Shown here: positions 37,902 through 50,773 of the stretch, piece by piece
Numbering within the stretch: position 1 is the first letter of the stretch
How the letters are laid out: every line of letters begins with the position of its first letter
Assembly: GCA_030696695.1 (NCBI GenBank)
Contig: JAUYRP010000002.1
Coordinates: 62,001-126,000, forward strand
Direction of reading: 5' to 3'
DNA length: 64,000 nt
From: Methylophilus sp.
GTDB lineage: Bacteria > Pseudomonadota > Gammaproteobacteria > Burkholderiales > Methylophilaceae
Program-made: the position numbers and the translations under genes
Notes under the pieces: model-generated
What the model was told of the DNA's origin: nothing
The model's database searches: none
What the model saw: only the letters and a program-made list of their open reading frames with translations

Positions 37902-38399
37902 TCAATAATGAATTTCAATAATGTCTAATTGTAAATTGCCTGCTGGTCGTTGCCAGACCACGCTATCGCCCACTTTACGTCCAATGAGTGCGCGGGCAAT
38001 CGGCGAAATGTAGCTAACTTTGTGTTCCGCAATGTTAGCCTCGTCCTCGCCAACGATCGTAAATTCACTGATTTCACCAGTCTCATCTTCCACTTTGACC
38101 TGCGCACCAAACAACACAGTGTGTTGATCTTGCTGAGCTGGCTCCACCAATATGGCAGTTTCCAACCTTGCACTAATGTAGCGTAAGTCGCGCTCAATCA
38201 CACCAAAACGCTGGTTGGCTGTTGGGTCATCTTTACGATGATTTAGCGTCAAGCGTTCTTGTTCTAAAGCCTGTGCTTGGGCTTCTAACTGTGCTAATCC
38301 TGCAGGCGTGACGTAATTGGGATGCGTGCTGACGGGGCGCTCAGGTAAGTCCGTGCCCGCGTGCTCTAAATCATCTTCTTTAACAAAGCCTCGACTCAT
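37902..38399 (-). CDS. GreA/GreB-family transcription factor (GreB-like)
   Basis: 165-residue protein of the Gre group that binds RNA polymerase at the secondary channel. Seen: MSRGFVKEDD start, PNYVTPAGLAQLEAQ leading to an N-terminal coiled coil, then a C-terminal FKBP-like domain (VLFGAQVKVEDETGE, YISPIARALIGRKVGDSVVW). The coiled coil appears shorter than in E. coli GreB. At the tip, where GreA and GreB carry an acidic D-x-x-E pair needed for transcript cleavage, the sequence reads NHRKDDPTANQRF, without a clear match. It may be a non-cleaving or altered relative. It follows guaA by 13 bp and precedes the nitroreductase gene. Confidence 0.85.
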   Translation of the reverse strand: MSRGFVKEDDLEHAGTDLPERPVSTHPNYVTPAGLAQLEAQAQALEQERLTLNHRKDDPTANQRFGVIERDLRYISARLETAILVEPAQQDQHTVLFGAQVKVEDETGEISEFTIVGEDEANIAEHKVSYISPIARALIGRKVGDSVVWQRPAGNLQLDIIEIHY

Positions 38400-38412
38400 G
38401 TCTGCCTTGTTT

Positions 38413-39996
38413 TTATTCCCACTCTATCGTCGCTGGCGGTTTGCCAGAGACATCATAAACCACACGATTGATCCCGCGCACTTCATTGATGATGCGATTA
38501 GAGACCCTGCCTAATAAACTGTAGGGCAACTCTGCCCAATGTGCTGTCATAAAGTCACTGGTGACGACAGCGCGTAATGCCACGACATAGTCATAAGTGC
38601 GGCCATCACCCATCACGCCCACCGATTTGACTGGCAGAAATACAGTAAATGCTTGGCTGGTCAGTTCATACCAAGTTTTACCTGTTTTTTCGCATTTGGT
38701 ATTGCGCAATTCCTCAATAAAGATGGCGTCTGCGCGTTGTAATAGTAGCGCGTAGTCACGTTTGACTTCACCCAAGATACGCACACCAAGACCTGGGCCT
38801 GGGAATGGGTGGCGATAGACCATATCATGTGGCAAGCCAAGCGCTACGCCAAGCTCACGCACTTCATCTTTGAATAAATCGCGCAAAGGCTCTAGTAACT
38901 TCAAGCCTAGTTTTTCTGGTAAACCACCTACATTGTGATGGCTTTTGATTGTGACTGCTTTTTTAGATTTTGCGCCACCCGATTCAATGACATCAGGATA
39001 AATAGTGCCTTGTGCTAGCCATTTAGCATTCGCACATTTTTTGGCTTCTGCTTGAAACACCTCAACAAACTCGCCACCGATAATTTTACGTTTGGCTTCT
39101 GGGTCGCTGACGCCCGCCAACTTACCCATAAATTGATCAGTCGCATCTACGCGTATCACTTTGGCATGTAGACGGCCAGCAAACATCTCCATCACCATAT
39201 CGCCTTCGTTTAAACGTAGCAGTCCATGGTCTACGAATACGCATGTGAGTTGGTCACCAATCGCACGGTGAATCAGCGCTGCCGCAACGCTAGAATCTAC
39301 ACCGCCAGATAGACCAAGAATCACTTCCTCATCACCCACCTGCGCTTTGATTCTCGCTACAGCTTCAGTGATGTAGTCACCCATAATCCAATCCGCTTTT
39401 GCTTGGCAAATTTCAAGCACGAAGCGCTCTAACATGGCCTGACCCTGTTTTGTGTGGGTCACTTCTGGGTGGAACTGCACTGCGTAGAACTTACGTGATT
39501 CATCTGCCATGGCTGCTATAGGGGTAGTATCGTTGCTAGCAATCACCTTAAAGCCAGCAGGCAATTCAGTCACTTTGTCACCGTGGCTCATCCATACATC
39601 TACCAAGCCATGACCTTCCGCGTTGGTTGCATCTTGAATATCGCGGAATAGGGCAGAGTGGCCTCGCGCACGCACTTGCGCATAACCAAATTCACGTTTA
39701 AGACCAGCCTCGACCTTGCCACCAAGCTGCTGTGCCATGGTTTGCATGCCATAACATATACCAAGCACCGGTACGCCCAATGTAAAAACTGACTCAGGCG
39801 CTTTATCGGTTTCTTCTTCATACACGCTAGCGTGGCTGCCCGATAAAATAATGCCGTCCGCACCAAAGTTTTTCACAAACTCGTTGCTGACATCACAAGG
39901 GTGAATTTCACAATAGACTTGTGCCTCACGCACGCGTCGTGCAATCAGTTGCGTCACTTGAGAGCCAAAGTCGAGAATGAGAATTTTGCTATGCAT
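38413..39996 (-). CDS. guaA: GMP synthase (glutamine-hydrolysing)
   Basis: Last step of GMP synthesis: XMP, ATP and glutamine to GMP. 527 residues, the normal length. Seen: class I amidotransferase with catalytic cysteine in VLGICYGMQ and histidine in [13 protein letters not shown] pyrophosphatase P-loop [11 protein letters not shown], and the C-terminal dimerisation domain with [16 protein letters not shown] and the invariant tail PPATIEWE. It lies downstream of guaB on the minus strand, the usual guaBA order. A strong hairpin stands in the 73-bp gap, which may lower guaA relative to guaB expression. The GreB-like gene follows after 13 bp. Confidence 0.97.
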   Translation of the reverse strand: MHSKILILDFGSQVTQLIARRVREAQVYCEIHPCDVSNEFVKNFGADGIILSGSHASVYEEETDKAPESVFTLGVPVLGICYGMQTMAQQLGGKVEAGLKREFGYAQVRARGHSALFRDIQDATNAEGHGLVDVWMSHGDKVTELPAGFKVIASNDTTPIAAMADESRKFYAVQFHPEVTHTKQGQAMLERFVLEICQAKADWIMGDYITEAVARIKAQVGDEEVILGLSGGVDSSVAAALIHRAIGDQLTCVFVDHGLLRLNEGDMVMEMFAGRLHAKVIRVDATDQFMGKLAGVSDPEAKRKIIGGEFVEVFQAEAKKCANAKWLAQGTIYPDVIESGGAKSKKAVTIKSHHNVGGLPEKLGLKLLEPLRDLFKDEVRELGVALGLPHDMVYRHPFPGPGLGVRILGEVKRDYALLLQRADAIFIEELRNTKCEKTGKTWYELTSQAFTVFLPVKSVGVMGDGRTYDYVVALRAVVTSDFMTAHWAELPYSLLGRVSNRIINEVRGINRVVYDVSGKPPATIEWE

Positions 39997-40017
39997 GTTG
40001 TTTATTTGCTTAAGAAT

Positions 40018-40051
40018 AAAGGCACAGTGTCATCAGAATCACTGTGCCTTT
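40018..40051 (-). terminator. Hairpin between guaB and guaA (possible attenuator)
   Basis: AAAGGCACAGTG (40018-40029) and CACTGTGCCTTT (40040-40051) form a perfect 12-bp stem with a 10-nt loop. For the minus-strand transcript leaving guaB, the stem is followed by TTTATTC, a modest U-tract, so it could be a partial terminator. A stronger T5 run is on the plus-strand side. Confidence 0.6.
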
Positions 40052-40069
40052 TTGGTTGGTCAATAAGGT

Positions 40070-41584
<1,515 letters not shown>

Positions 41585-41741
41585 AGTTCCGTATGATTAT
41601 TCTATGCTGTGCATATCAACCAATTGGGCTTTGAAACGTTTTAAAGTACACTCAAGCCTTAAATGTCAACATAAATGAATGACATTCAGCCCTAATCATT
41701 TTTAAGAATAATAAATAAAATCAGATAGATGGAGAAAAGCG

Positions 41742-42248
41742 ATGAACCAATACCGCGTAATGTTAATAGCTGTTTTCAGTTTATTGATTGCGAGTGTGCT
41801 GCCTGTACAGGCCCAGATTTATAAGTGGGAGGACAAAAATGGCACGGTGCGATATACAGACACACCTCCTCCAGCAGGAGCTAAGCCACTCTCAACAATG
41901 GGCAAAAAGGTGGCACCACCTGCGAATCAACAGCCCGTCACGAGTACAAACGCCACTACGAACGCAACGGAGCCATCGCCTAAAGTAGATGGATCATCAC
42001 CGGAAGCGTTGGCTAAGAAAAAACGTGAGCTGGAAGAGGTTGCTAAGAAAAATAAGGCAGAGTTAGATGCGCAAGCTAAAAAGAAAGAACAAAATTGCGC
42101 AACGGCTCGGACAAACTATCAAACCTATAGTCAAGGTGGTCGTATATATAAAACCAATGAAAATGGTGAGCGGGTATATGTCAACGAAAGTGAATTAGCT
42201 GAAGGCGCTGCGCAAGCGCAACGTGATATGCAAGAGTATTGTTCTTAA
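41742..42248 (+). CDS. DUF4124 domain-containing secreted protein
   Basis: Exported protein of 168 residues, function unknown. Seen: signal peptide (about 1-24, cut after VQA), then the DUF4124 block QIYKWEDKNGTVRYTDTPPPAGA (residues 25-47), a low-complexity Thr/Ala/Pro linker, a charged Lys/Glu-rich coiled coil (about 92-120) and a C-terminal part with CATARTNYQTYSQGGRIYK, ending in YCS with a second cysteine that could pair with the first. A clear TGGAGAAAAG ribosome site precedes ATG 41742. It is convergent with rnfH. The DUF4124 family is widespread in beta- and gammaproteobacteria, without a known role. Confidence 0.88.
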   Translation: MNQYRVMLIAVFSLLIASVLPVQAQIYKWEDKNGTVRYTDTPPPAGAKPLSTMGKKVAPPANQQPVTSTNATTNATEPSPKVDGSSPEALAKKKRELEEVAKKNKAELDAQAKKKEQNCATARTNYQTYSQGGRIYKTNENGERVYVNESELAEGAAQAQRDMQEYCS

Positions 42249-42267
42249 AGCTTACCTAAGTTGGCAA

Positions 42268-42603
42268 CTAATCATCGGCCTGCAAATCCCCGCCACCTTT
42301 TTTCATTACCTTTCCATCAGCGGCGCGTTGTTTTCTGACAGATTTTGGGTCGGCAATCAGCGCGCGATAAATTTCTACACGATCCAGATGCCTCAGTAAA
42401 GCGTCATTTTTGGTGAGTTTTCCAAAAATCCCGAGTTTGTTTTCATTGAGATTAATCTCTGGAAATTTATCTAATATGCCTGATTGGCGCACAGCATCTT
42501 CAGCAGTACTACCTTCGTTCATGCGTATTGGAATAATGAGCTGTTCATGCGGAAGTGCATAAGCAACTTCGACAGTAATCTGATTAACGTTTGGGTTATT
42601 CAT
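42268..42603 (-). CDS. rnfH: RnfH-family ubiquitin-like protein
   Basis: Small beta-grasp protein of 111 residues (also called RatB/UPF0125). Seen: ITVEVAYALPHEQLIIPIRM near the start, cut by a typical RnfH beta-hairpin, then GSTAEDAVRQSGILDKFPEIN, LGIFGKLTKNDALLRHLDRVEIYRALIADPK, the family hallmark, and a basic tail. It lies 23 bp after ratA in the same direction. The ratA-rnfH pair next to divergent smpB is the order seen in many proteobacteria. Biochemical role is unresolved. Confidence 0.9.
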   Translation of the reverse strand: MNNPNVNQITVEVAYALPHEQLIIPIRMNEGSTAEDAVRQSGILDKFPEINLNENKLGIFGKLTKNDALLRHLDRVEIYRALIADPKSVRKQRAADGKVMKKGGGDLQADD

Positions 42604-42626
42604 GCAAAGAGCCTAATTGTTCCTGA

Positions 42627-43064
42627 TTATTTTGTGGTATAAATTTTACCCGCTTGCAACACAAAGCTATCTACAAAAGTGTTGGCAATATGGCTAAATA
42701 CGGGAGCGATGATTTTTTCTAACAGGCTGTTTGAAAACTCGTAAGACAGTCTGAATTCAATTTTACAGGCATCCTCGCGCAGCGCAATAAAATGCCAATG
42801 CCCCTCTAGTTGTCTAAAAGGCCCATCTTTCAATGTGATGTCCATTCTGCTAGGAAAATGTTTAGTGTTGATGGTGGTAAAATGCTGTTTAATGCCATGA
42901 TAGTTGATATGCAAAGTTGCGCTAGTAATTTCATCAGTACGTTCATGTAAGTCCACACCGCCACACCACGGCAAGAATGTCGGGTATTTCATTACATCAT
43001 CTACCAATGTAAACATTTGGGCACAAGAGTGCATCACCAAAACCGTTTTTTCAACTTGAGCCAT
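42627..43064 (-). CDS. ratA: START/SRPBCC-family protein RatA
   Basis: 145-residue ligand-binding fold protein of the RatA/YfjG (COQ10-like) family. In E. coli overproduction blocks 70S association. A ubiquinone-binding role has also been suggested for the family. Seen: VEKTVLVMHSCAQMFTLVDDV with the pattern of START proteins, YPTFLPWCGGVDLHER, the central beta strands and a final helix (NSLLEKIIAPVFSHIANTFVDSFV). There is no export signal. It is divergent from smpB across 62 bp and upstream of rnfH. Confidence 0.9.
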   Translation of the reverse strand: MAQVEKTVLVMHSCAQMFTLVDDVMKYPTFLPWCGGVDLHERTDEITSATLHINYHGIKQHFTTINTKHFPSRMDITLKDGPFRQLEGHWHFIALREDACKIEFRLSYEFSNSLLEKIIAPVFSHIANTFVDSFVLQAGKIYTTK

Positions 43065-43126
43065 TCGAATAAGCGTGGATAGAGTAAAATGCTATTTTAA
43101 GTCATTCGTTCGCAAAATACAGATTT

Positions 43127-43576
43127 ATGAGCATTGCGCAAAATAAAAAAGCCTTTTTTGATTACTTTATAGAAGAAAAGTATGAGGCTGGTATTGTCCT
43201 TGAGGGTTGGGAAGTTAAGGCGATTCGTGATAATCGCATCAACATCAAGGAAGCTTATGTGGTGATTATGCATGGTGAAGTCTATTTGATTGGCTGTCAT
43301 GTGACGCCTTTGGGCGCAGCCTCTACCCATATACGACCAGATGCAATACGCACACGTAAGCTACTATTGCATAATGAAGAAATTGCAAAGCTGATTGGTA
43401 AAGTAGAGCGTGCAGGTTATACCTTGGTGCCCTTGGATATGCATTTCACACGCGGTAGAGTGAAAGTGCAAATTGGGTTGGCCAAAGGTAAAAAGCAACA
43501 CGACAAACGTGATACTGAAAAGGCACGTGATTGGGAGCGCGAAAAAGGGCGCATTATGCGTGCCCATAACAAGTAG
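43127..43576 (+). CDS. smpB: SsrA-binding protein SmpB
   Basis: Binds tmRNA and brings it to stalled ribosomes for trans-translation. 149 residues, the usual length. Seen: [33 protein letters not shown] at the start (with the GIVLxGxEVKSxR motif), beta-barrel with [15 protein letters not shown]-like sequence, and a basic C-terminal tail [28 protein letters not shown], which enters the mRNA channel. No ssrA (tmRNA) gene was recognised in this window. Divergent from ratA. Confidence 0.96.
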   Translation: MSIAQNKKAFFDYFIEEKYEAGIVLEGWEVKAIRDNRINIKEAYVVIMHGEVYLIGCHVTPLGAASTHIRPDAIRTRKLLLHNEEIAKLIGKVERAGYTLVPLDMHFTRGRVKVQIGLAKGKKQHDKRDTEKARDWEREKGRIMRAHNK

Positions 43577-43627
43577 CTAGTATAAAAAATACCCTGTTGT
43601 ACAGCGTTTTATTTCGCTTATTTCTAA

Positions 43628-45349
<1,722 letters not shown>

Positions 45350-45378
45350 AGCAAGGCTGTCATAATGAAGAAAATTGC

Positions 45379-46482
45379 GTGAATACACTGGTTGAAAAAG
45401 TTCAGCGCTTAGCCAAATCTAAAGTCGCATCTTGGATTTTATTAATTGGATTTTTTTATATGGTAGCTGCAGCTGCGCACTCAGGCTCTATGGCTAAATA
45501 TGCGTTGAGAGATGGCAATCCAGCTTTTTCTATCATCCAAATGATGGATGGCACAGCTGAACGGCCATTTGTATACCGTCAGTTATTGCCAACCATCGCA
45601 AAGATTGCTCAAAAAACGATTTCTGAGTCTGAGTCGTTTTTTTATAGTGCCATCAAAAAAGTTAAATTAGACGCAAGTCAAAACTACACACGTGCTACAG
45701 ATGCAAACGTTGAAGGATATCAATACGGCTATAAAATAGTTTACTTGGCTAGTTTTTTAGGGCTATTTTTATCACTAATCATGTTGCGTGCATTGCTGTT
45801 ATCACAGGGTTACGGCCAAGTTGAGTCTGTGTTAGCGCCGACAGCATTTATTATTGCGTTCCCATATCTACAAAGCATAGGAGGCTTTTTCTACGATAGT
45901 ATTGAATTGGCTTTTTTTATTGGCGCTATCATGCTGGCATATAAAGGGCGAATTGCTTCTTTGATTGTTTTAACGATTTTTGCCAGTTTCAATAAAGAAA
46001 GTTTTCTGTTTTTCATTCCAACGTTTTATCCTTTCATTCGAGCAAAATTTACGTTCAAACAAACAATCTTGATTTTTATATCATTGCTCTCTGTTTCAAC
46101 GTTAATCCATTTCTACTTACATGAATTATTTAAAGGTAATGTTGGCAGTGAAATGTACTTTCATTTGTGGATAAATTTGAAAGAATATTTATCACCCATG
46201 ACGTATTTAAGAAATGAGACGACCTATGGGTTACCTGGGCCAAGTGGATTTTTTATTACCACATTGACCATCATGTTGATTGTTGCTGTGCGTGCCAAAT
46301 TAGAAGTGTCTTTAGTGTGGAAGCAACATTTTTTAATCGCCTTCCTAATCAATATGCCATTATTTCTTGCTTTTTGTGTCACTGGTGAATTAAGAAATCT
46401 AAGTATGTTGTACGTTGGTGCGGTAATTTTTATGGCTGGCGCATTGAGAGCAAGTTTAAAGAATAGCACATGCATTCGCTAA
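45379..46482 (+). CDS. Polytopic membrane protein inserted between pyrG and kdsA
   Basis: Not recognised. 367 residues with about eight or nine hydrophobic helices (near 18-36, 115-138, 150-170, 175-190, 195-212, 225-245, 285-305, 320-340 and 345-360). Conserved-looking polar motifs in loops are RPFVYRQLLP near 55, FYDSIEL near 170, FNKESFLF near 205 and GELRNLS near 335. This pattern resembles membrane sugar-transferases of the GT-C type or polysaccharide polymerases, but I cannot assign a family. Start is GTG 45379 with a weak ribosome site. The codons look more AT-rich than those of neighbours. In related genomes pyrG is normally followed directly by kdsA, so this gene seems to be a later insertion. 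Confidence 0.75.
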   Translation: MNTLVEKVQRLAKSKVASWILLIGFFYMVAAAAHSGSMAKYALRDGNPAFSIIQMMDGTAERPFVYRQLLPTIAKIAQKTISESESFFYSAIKKVKLDASQNYTRATDANVEGYQYGYKIVYLASFLGLFLSLIMLRALLLSQGYGQVESVLAPTAFIIAFPYLQSIGGFFYDSIELAFFIGAIMLAYKGRIASLIVLTIFASFNKESFLFFIPTFYPFIRAKFTFKQTILIFISLLSVSTLIHFYLHELFKGNVGSEMYFHLWINLKEYLSPMTYLRNETTYGLPGPSGFFITTLTIMLIVAVRAKLEVSLVWKQHFLIAFLINMPLFLAFCVTGELRNLSMLYVGAVIFMAGALRASLKNSTCIR

Positions 46483-46589
46483 CTTAAACCCTGGTGTTTG
46501 CAAGGATGTCATCGCAGACAACGCTGCGTATGTAGTAAAATGCACTTGATGATTGAAGTTAAATAACGATTGAAAGTACTCAATTCAGT

Positions 46590-47429
46590 ATGAAATTATG
46601 CCACTTTGAAGCTGGTTTAGAACATCCCCTATTTTTGATAGCAGGGCCGTGTGTCATTGAGTCTAAACAAATGGCCATTGATACAGCAGGGCAGTTAAAA
46701 GAAATTGCTGCGCGTGTTGGAATTCCCTTTATTTATAAGTCCTCTTACGATAAAGCTAATCGTAGCTCAACCAAAACTTTTCGAGGATTTGGCATGGAAG
46801 AGGGGCTGCGCATTTTGGATGATGTGCGTGCGCAATTAGGTGTACCAATTTTGACCGATGTCCATACCGAAGAGCAAGTGAAGCATGTTGCAGCAGTAGT
46901 AGACGTGTTGCAAACGCCAGCATTTTTGTGTCGCCAGACAGATTTTATAGTGGCGGTTGCTACCTGCGGTAAGCCGGTTAATATTAAAAAAGGCCAGTTT
47001 TTAGCACCCGGCGATATGAAGCAAGTCGTGAATAAAGCCAAAGAGGCCAATGGTGGTGCTGATACCATCATGGTTTGTGAACGAGGAGCATCGTTCGGTT
47101 ACAACACGTTGGTATCGGATATGCGTGGTTTGGCTATTATGCGTGAGACCAATTGTCCTGTGGTGTTTGATGCAACACATTCAGTACAGCAACCTGGTGG
47201 GCAGGGTGAAAAAAGTGGTGGTCAGCGCGAGTTTGTGCCCGTGCTCGCCAGAGCAGCGGTAGCGAGTGGGATTGCAGGTGTGTTTATGGAAACGCACCCA
47301 GACCCAAGTAAAGCATTGTCGGATGGTCCAAATGCATGGCCGTTAGATAAAATGGAAGATTTATTACATCTATTAGTAGATTTAGATCGGTTAGTTAAAA
47401 AAGCTGGTTTTGCAGAGCAAAGTGTATAA
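46590..47429 (+). CDS. kdsA: 2-dehydro-3-deoxyphosphooctonate aldolase (KDO-8-P synthase)
   Basis: Condenses phosphoenolpyruvate and arabinose-5-phosphate to KDO-8-phosphate for lipopolysaccharide core. 279 residues, normal length. Seen: [76 protein letters not shown] and MFMETHPDP-like [18 protein letters not shown], all class markers. A TAAAAT at 46536-46541 may be its own -10 element, which would fit expression independent of the inserted upstream gene. 33 bp to eno. Confidence 0.96.
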   Translation: MKLCHFEAGLEHPLFLIAGPCVIESKQMAIDTAGQLKEIAARVGIPFIYKSSYDKANRSSTKTFRGFGMEEGLRILDDVRAQLGVPILTDVHTEEQVKHVAAVVDVLQTPAFLCRQTDFIVAVATCGKPVNIKKGQFLAPGDMKQVVNKAKEANGGADTIMVCERGASFGYNTLVSDMRGLAIMRETNCPVVFDATHSVQQPGGQGEKSGGQREFVPVLARAAVASGIAGVFMETHPDPSKALSDGPNAWPLDKMEDLLHLLVDLDRLVKKAGFAEQSV

Positions 47430-47459
47430 GCACACAATATTGTCATAGATAAGGATTAG

Positions 47460-48749
<1,290 letters not shown>

Positions 48750-48788
48750 AGCTGTAACTTAAAGGCTAAACTCGTTAATGCTATGTTA

Positions 48789-48845
48789 AAAACCAGCTCA
48801 ACATCCTCATGTATTCTATATATCCTCCGGTGTTTTGCTGGTTTT
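48789..48845 (+). other. Long imperfect hairpin between eno and ftsB
   Basis: AAAACCAGC (48789-48797) and GCTGGTTTT (48837-48845) pair perfectly over 9 bp, with a possible extension CAACA/TGTTTTG inside. It is not followed by a U-tract, so it looks more like an mRNA structure or processing site between eno and ftsB than a terminator. Confidence 0.4.
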
Positions 48846-48910
48846 CGCCTAGCCATTACTTGGCTCGCATCTTTAACTAACAGGCTTTACAGCACTAAGC
48901 TTTTGGCGTA

Positions 48911-49234
48911 ATGAAGGCTCTAACTTTGATCTTTGTGGTGCTGATTGCATTGCTACAATACCCACTGTGGCTGGGCAAAGGCAGTTGGTTGCGGGTGTGG
49001 AATGTTAGTCAAAAAATTGATGAGCAAAAAGCACGAAATGTTGAGTTTAAATTACGCAACGAGACATTACGTGCTGAAGTGCGTGATTTGAAGCAAGGCA
49101 ATGCCGCCATTGAAGAGCGTGCGCGTAGCGAGTTGGGCATGATTAAAGAGGATGAAGTGTTCTATCAAGTGATAGATCAACCCATCCTACCTTTACCTCA
49201 AGTATTCGAAGAGTCAGCCAATCCTAAAGAATAG
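48911..49234 (+). CDS. ftsB: Cell division protein FtsB
   Basis: Bitopic inner-membrane protein of the divisome that works with FtsL and FtsQ. 107 residues. Seen: one N-terminal helix (about 3-20, LTLIFVVLIALLQYPLWLG), then a periplasmic coiled coil (residues 37-73, QKIDEQKARNVEFKLRN with heptads), and the family signature RARSELGMIKEDEVFYQV. It follows eno as in most proteobacteria. Its last 37 bp overlap the convergent ygfZ. Confidence 0.95.
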   Translation: MKALTLIFVVLIALLQYPLWLGKGSWLRVWNVSQKIDEQKARNVEFKLRNETLRAEVRDLKQGNAAIEERARSELGMIKEDEVFYQVIDQPILPLPQVFEESANPKE

Positions 49235-50250
49235 GGCAGTGCTTTACTGATAAGCAATTGATTGTTCCAGAAAACTGGCCCTGCTTGTTGTGCCTCAATT
49301 CTTAATTCTGCCAGTAAGTCAAATCCGCCCGCAGCGTTAGGTGCTACTCGTACTATTTGACCAACTTCATTTTGATTCGCATCCATCACCTTGTCACCGG
49401 CATTCGGGCGTGTATCACTAGATACTTGCATTAAAAAAGTACGACGCTTAACACTACCTAAATAATGGGTGCGCGCGACAATTTCTTGGCCTGTGTAACA
49501 TCCTTTTTTAAAGTTAATCGCATTCAGTAAATCTAAGTTCACCATTTGCGGCACAAATTGCTCTTGTGTTGATAGCGTAATTTCAGGAATGCCTGATTGG
49601 ACCTCTAGCCAGTCCCAACATGGCTTGCCAACGGGAGTGGCCACTAATTTGAGCGCGTTCCACAGTGTGGCTGCTTGGTCTAAAGGTGCGACAATTTCAA
49701 AACGCTGGTGACCTGCAATGGTTGGCAATTTTATTAGTGTAGTCTGTGCTATCGATGTTGAAGCATAGTCTTCATTTGGCAGTTCAGAAAAACGGCCAGC
49801 CAGTATTTGTTCTGCATTTGGCCCATTTAATCCCATTTTCACCAAATGATCAGCCGTATCGTTGATGGTGACTTTGCTACGGAGAACATACATGCGCAGA
49901 CGCTTAGTAATGGCTTCAGCAATTGCGCTTGGTATTTGCAGATAGAGATGTTCTTGATTTGCAAACGCTAAAAATAAGCCTAGTAACCTGCCTTTAGGTG
50001 AACAGTAACCCGTATAGTGCGCGCGCCCCTCACTCAGCAATTTCACATCATTGGTGACTTGGCCTTGTAAAAAATTGCTAGCATCTGCGCCGCTTAATAT
50101 TAATAGTGTGAGGTGCGACAAATCGCAAAGCACATTCCCTTCAGAAGTCTGCTTAAGCTCTTGCAGGGTGTCACCAAAATGCAAGATCGCATTCTGTTCA
50201 AGCGTTGCACCTTGTTTCACTAAATCTGTTTGCCATTGTGTGATGGTCAT
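49198..50250 (-). CDS. ygfZ: Folate-binding Fe-S cluster repair protein YgfZ
   Basis: Tetrahydrofolate-dependent protein that helps maintain certain iron-sulfur enzymes; related to glycine-cleavage T proteins. 350 residues. Seen: the YgfZ hallmark KGCYTGQEIVAR near 246-257, with the key cysteine, LLILSGADASNFLQGQVTNDV near 50, YCSPKGRLLG, and a C-terminal beta-barrel. Convergent with ftsB, overlapping by 37 bp, and divergent from ygfX across about 34 bp. The pairing of ygfZ with ygfX is also seen in E. coli, where sdhE lies between them; sdhE is absent here. Confidence 0.92.
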   Translation of the reverse strand: MTITQWQTDLVKQGATLEQNAILHFGDTLQELKQTSEGNVLCDLSHLTLLILSGADASNFLQGQVTNDVKLLSEGRAHYTGYCSPKGRLLGLFLAFANQEHLYLQIPSAIAEAITKRLRMYVLRSKVTINDTADHLVKMGLNGPNAEQILAGRFSELPNEDYASTSIAQTTLIKLPTIAGHQRFEIVAPLDQAATLWNALKLVATPVGKPCWDWLEVQSGIPEITLSTQEQFVPQMVNLDLLNAINFKKGCYTGQEIVARTHYLGSVKRRTFLMQVSSDTRPNAGDKVMDANQNEVGQIVRVAPNAAGGFDLLAELRIEAQQAGPVFWNNQLLISKALPYSLGLADSSNT

Positions 50251-50284
50251 GCCAATATTTGCCTAATAATAAAAATTGATAAAA

Positions 50285-50773
50285 ATGAAAACACGCATCA
50301 TTCCTGCCATCAGTGTCTCGCTGCGACCTTCTTACCTTATATTAGGCAGTTATGTCTGTATTTCAATACTAAGTGTCATTGCATTAATGCTGGCGACCTT
50401 GTCGTGGATGTTGCAGAGCGCCATTATCTTTGTGGTGATTATAGCCACAATCTACACGGTTCTGCAGGATGTATTGTTGCTATTGCCTTGGTCGTGGCAT
50501 CAGATTGAGGTGAGCAGCCATGGTCAGCTTCAATTGACTATGAAAAATGGTGAAACATTTCATGTCGTATTACAACCTTCTAGTATCAACCATCCTTGGC
50601 TGACGATATTACATTTTAAGCGTGTAGTTATAGGGGTTGGTTTTAGAGTCAACGTGGTGCTGACTCCTTGGCAAGTAGCTGATTTACAACAGTATCGAAA
50701 GTTACGTGTATGGTTGAAGTGGGGTAGCCCACTCAAACAACATCACACTTTGGATACTTTGCCAGACGATTGA
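50285..50773 (+). CDS. YgfX-family membrane protein
   Basis: 162 residues with two adjacent N-terminal hydrophobic segments (about 15-38 and 42-63) and a cytoplasmic remainder. Seen: SLRPSYLILGSYV at the start, LPWSWHQIEVSSHGQLQLTM, PSSINHPWLTILHFK and LTPWQVADLQQYRKLRVWLKWG, fitting the YgfX/CptA (DUF1434-type) layout: two helices plus a short beta domain ending in an LRVWLRW-like motif. An in-frame TTG at 50276 is possible, but ATG 50285 is preferred. Divergent from ygfZ. The last 31 bp overlap the convergent mxaL 3' end. Confidence 0.75.
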   Translation: MKTRIIPAISVSLRPSYLILGSYVCISILSVIALMLATLSWMLQSAIIFVVIIATIYTVLQDVLLLLPWSWHQIEVSSHGQLQLTMKNGETFHVVLQPSSINHPWLTILHFKRVVIGVGFRVNVVLTPWQVADLQQYRKLRVWLKWGSPLKQHHTLDTLPDD

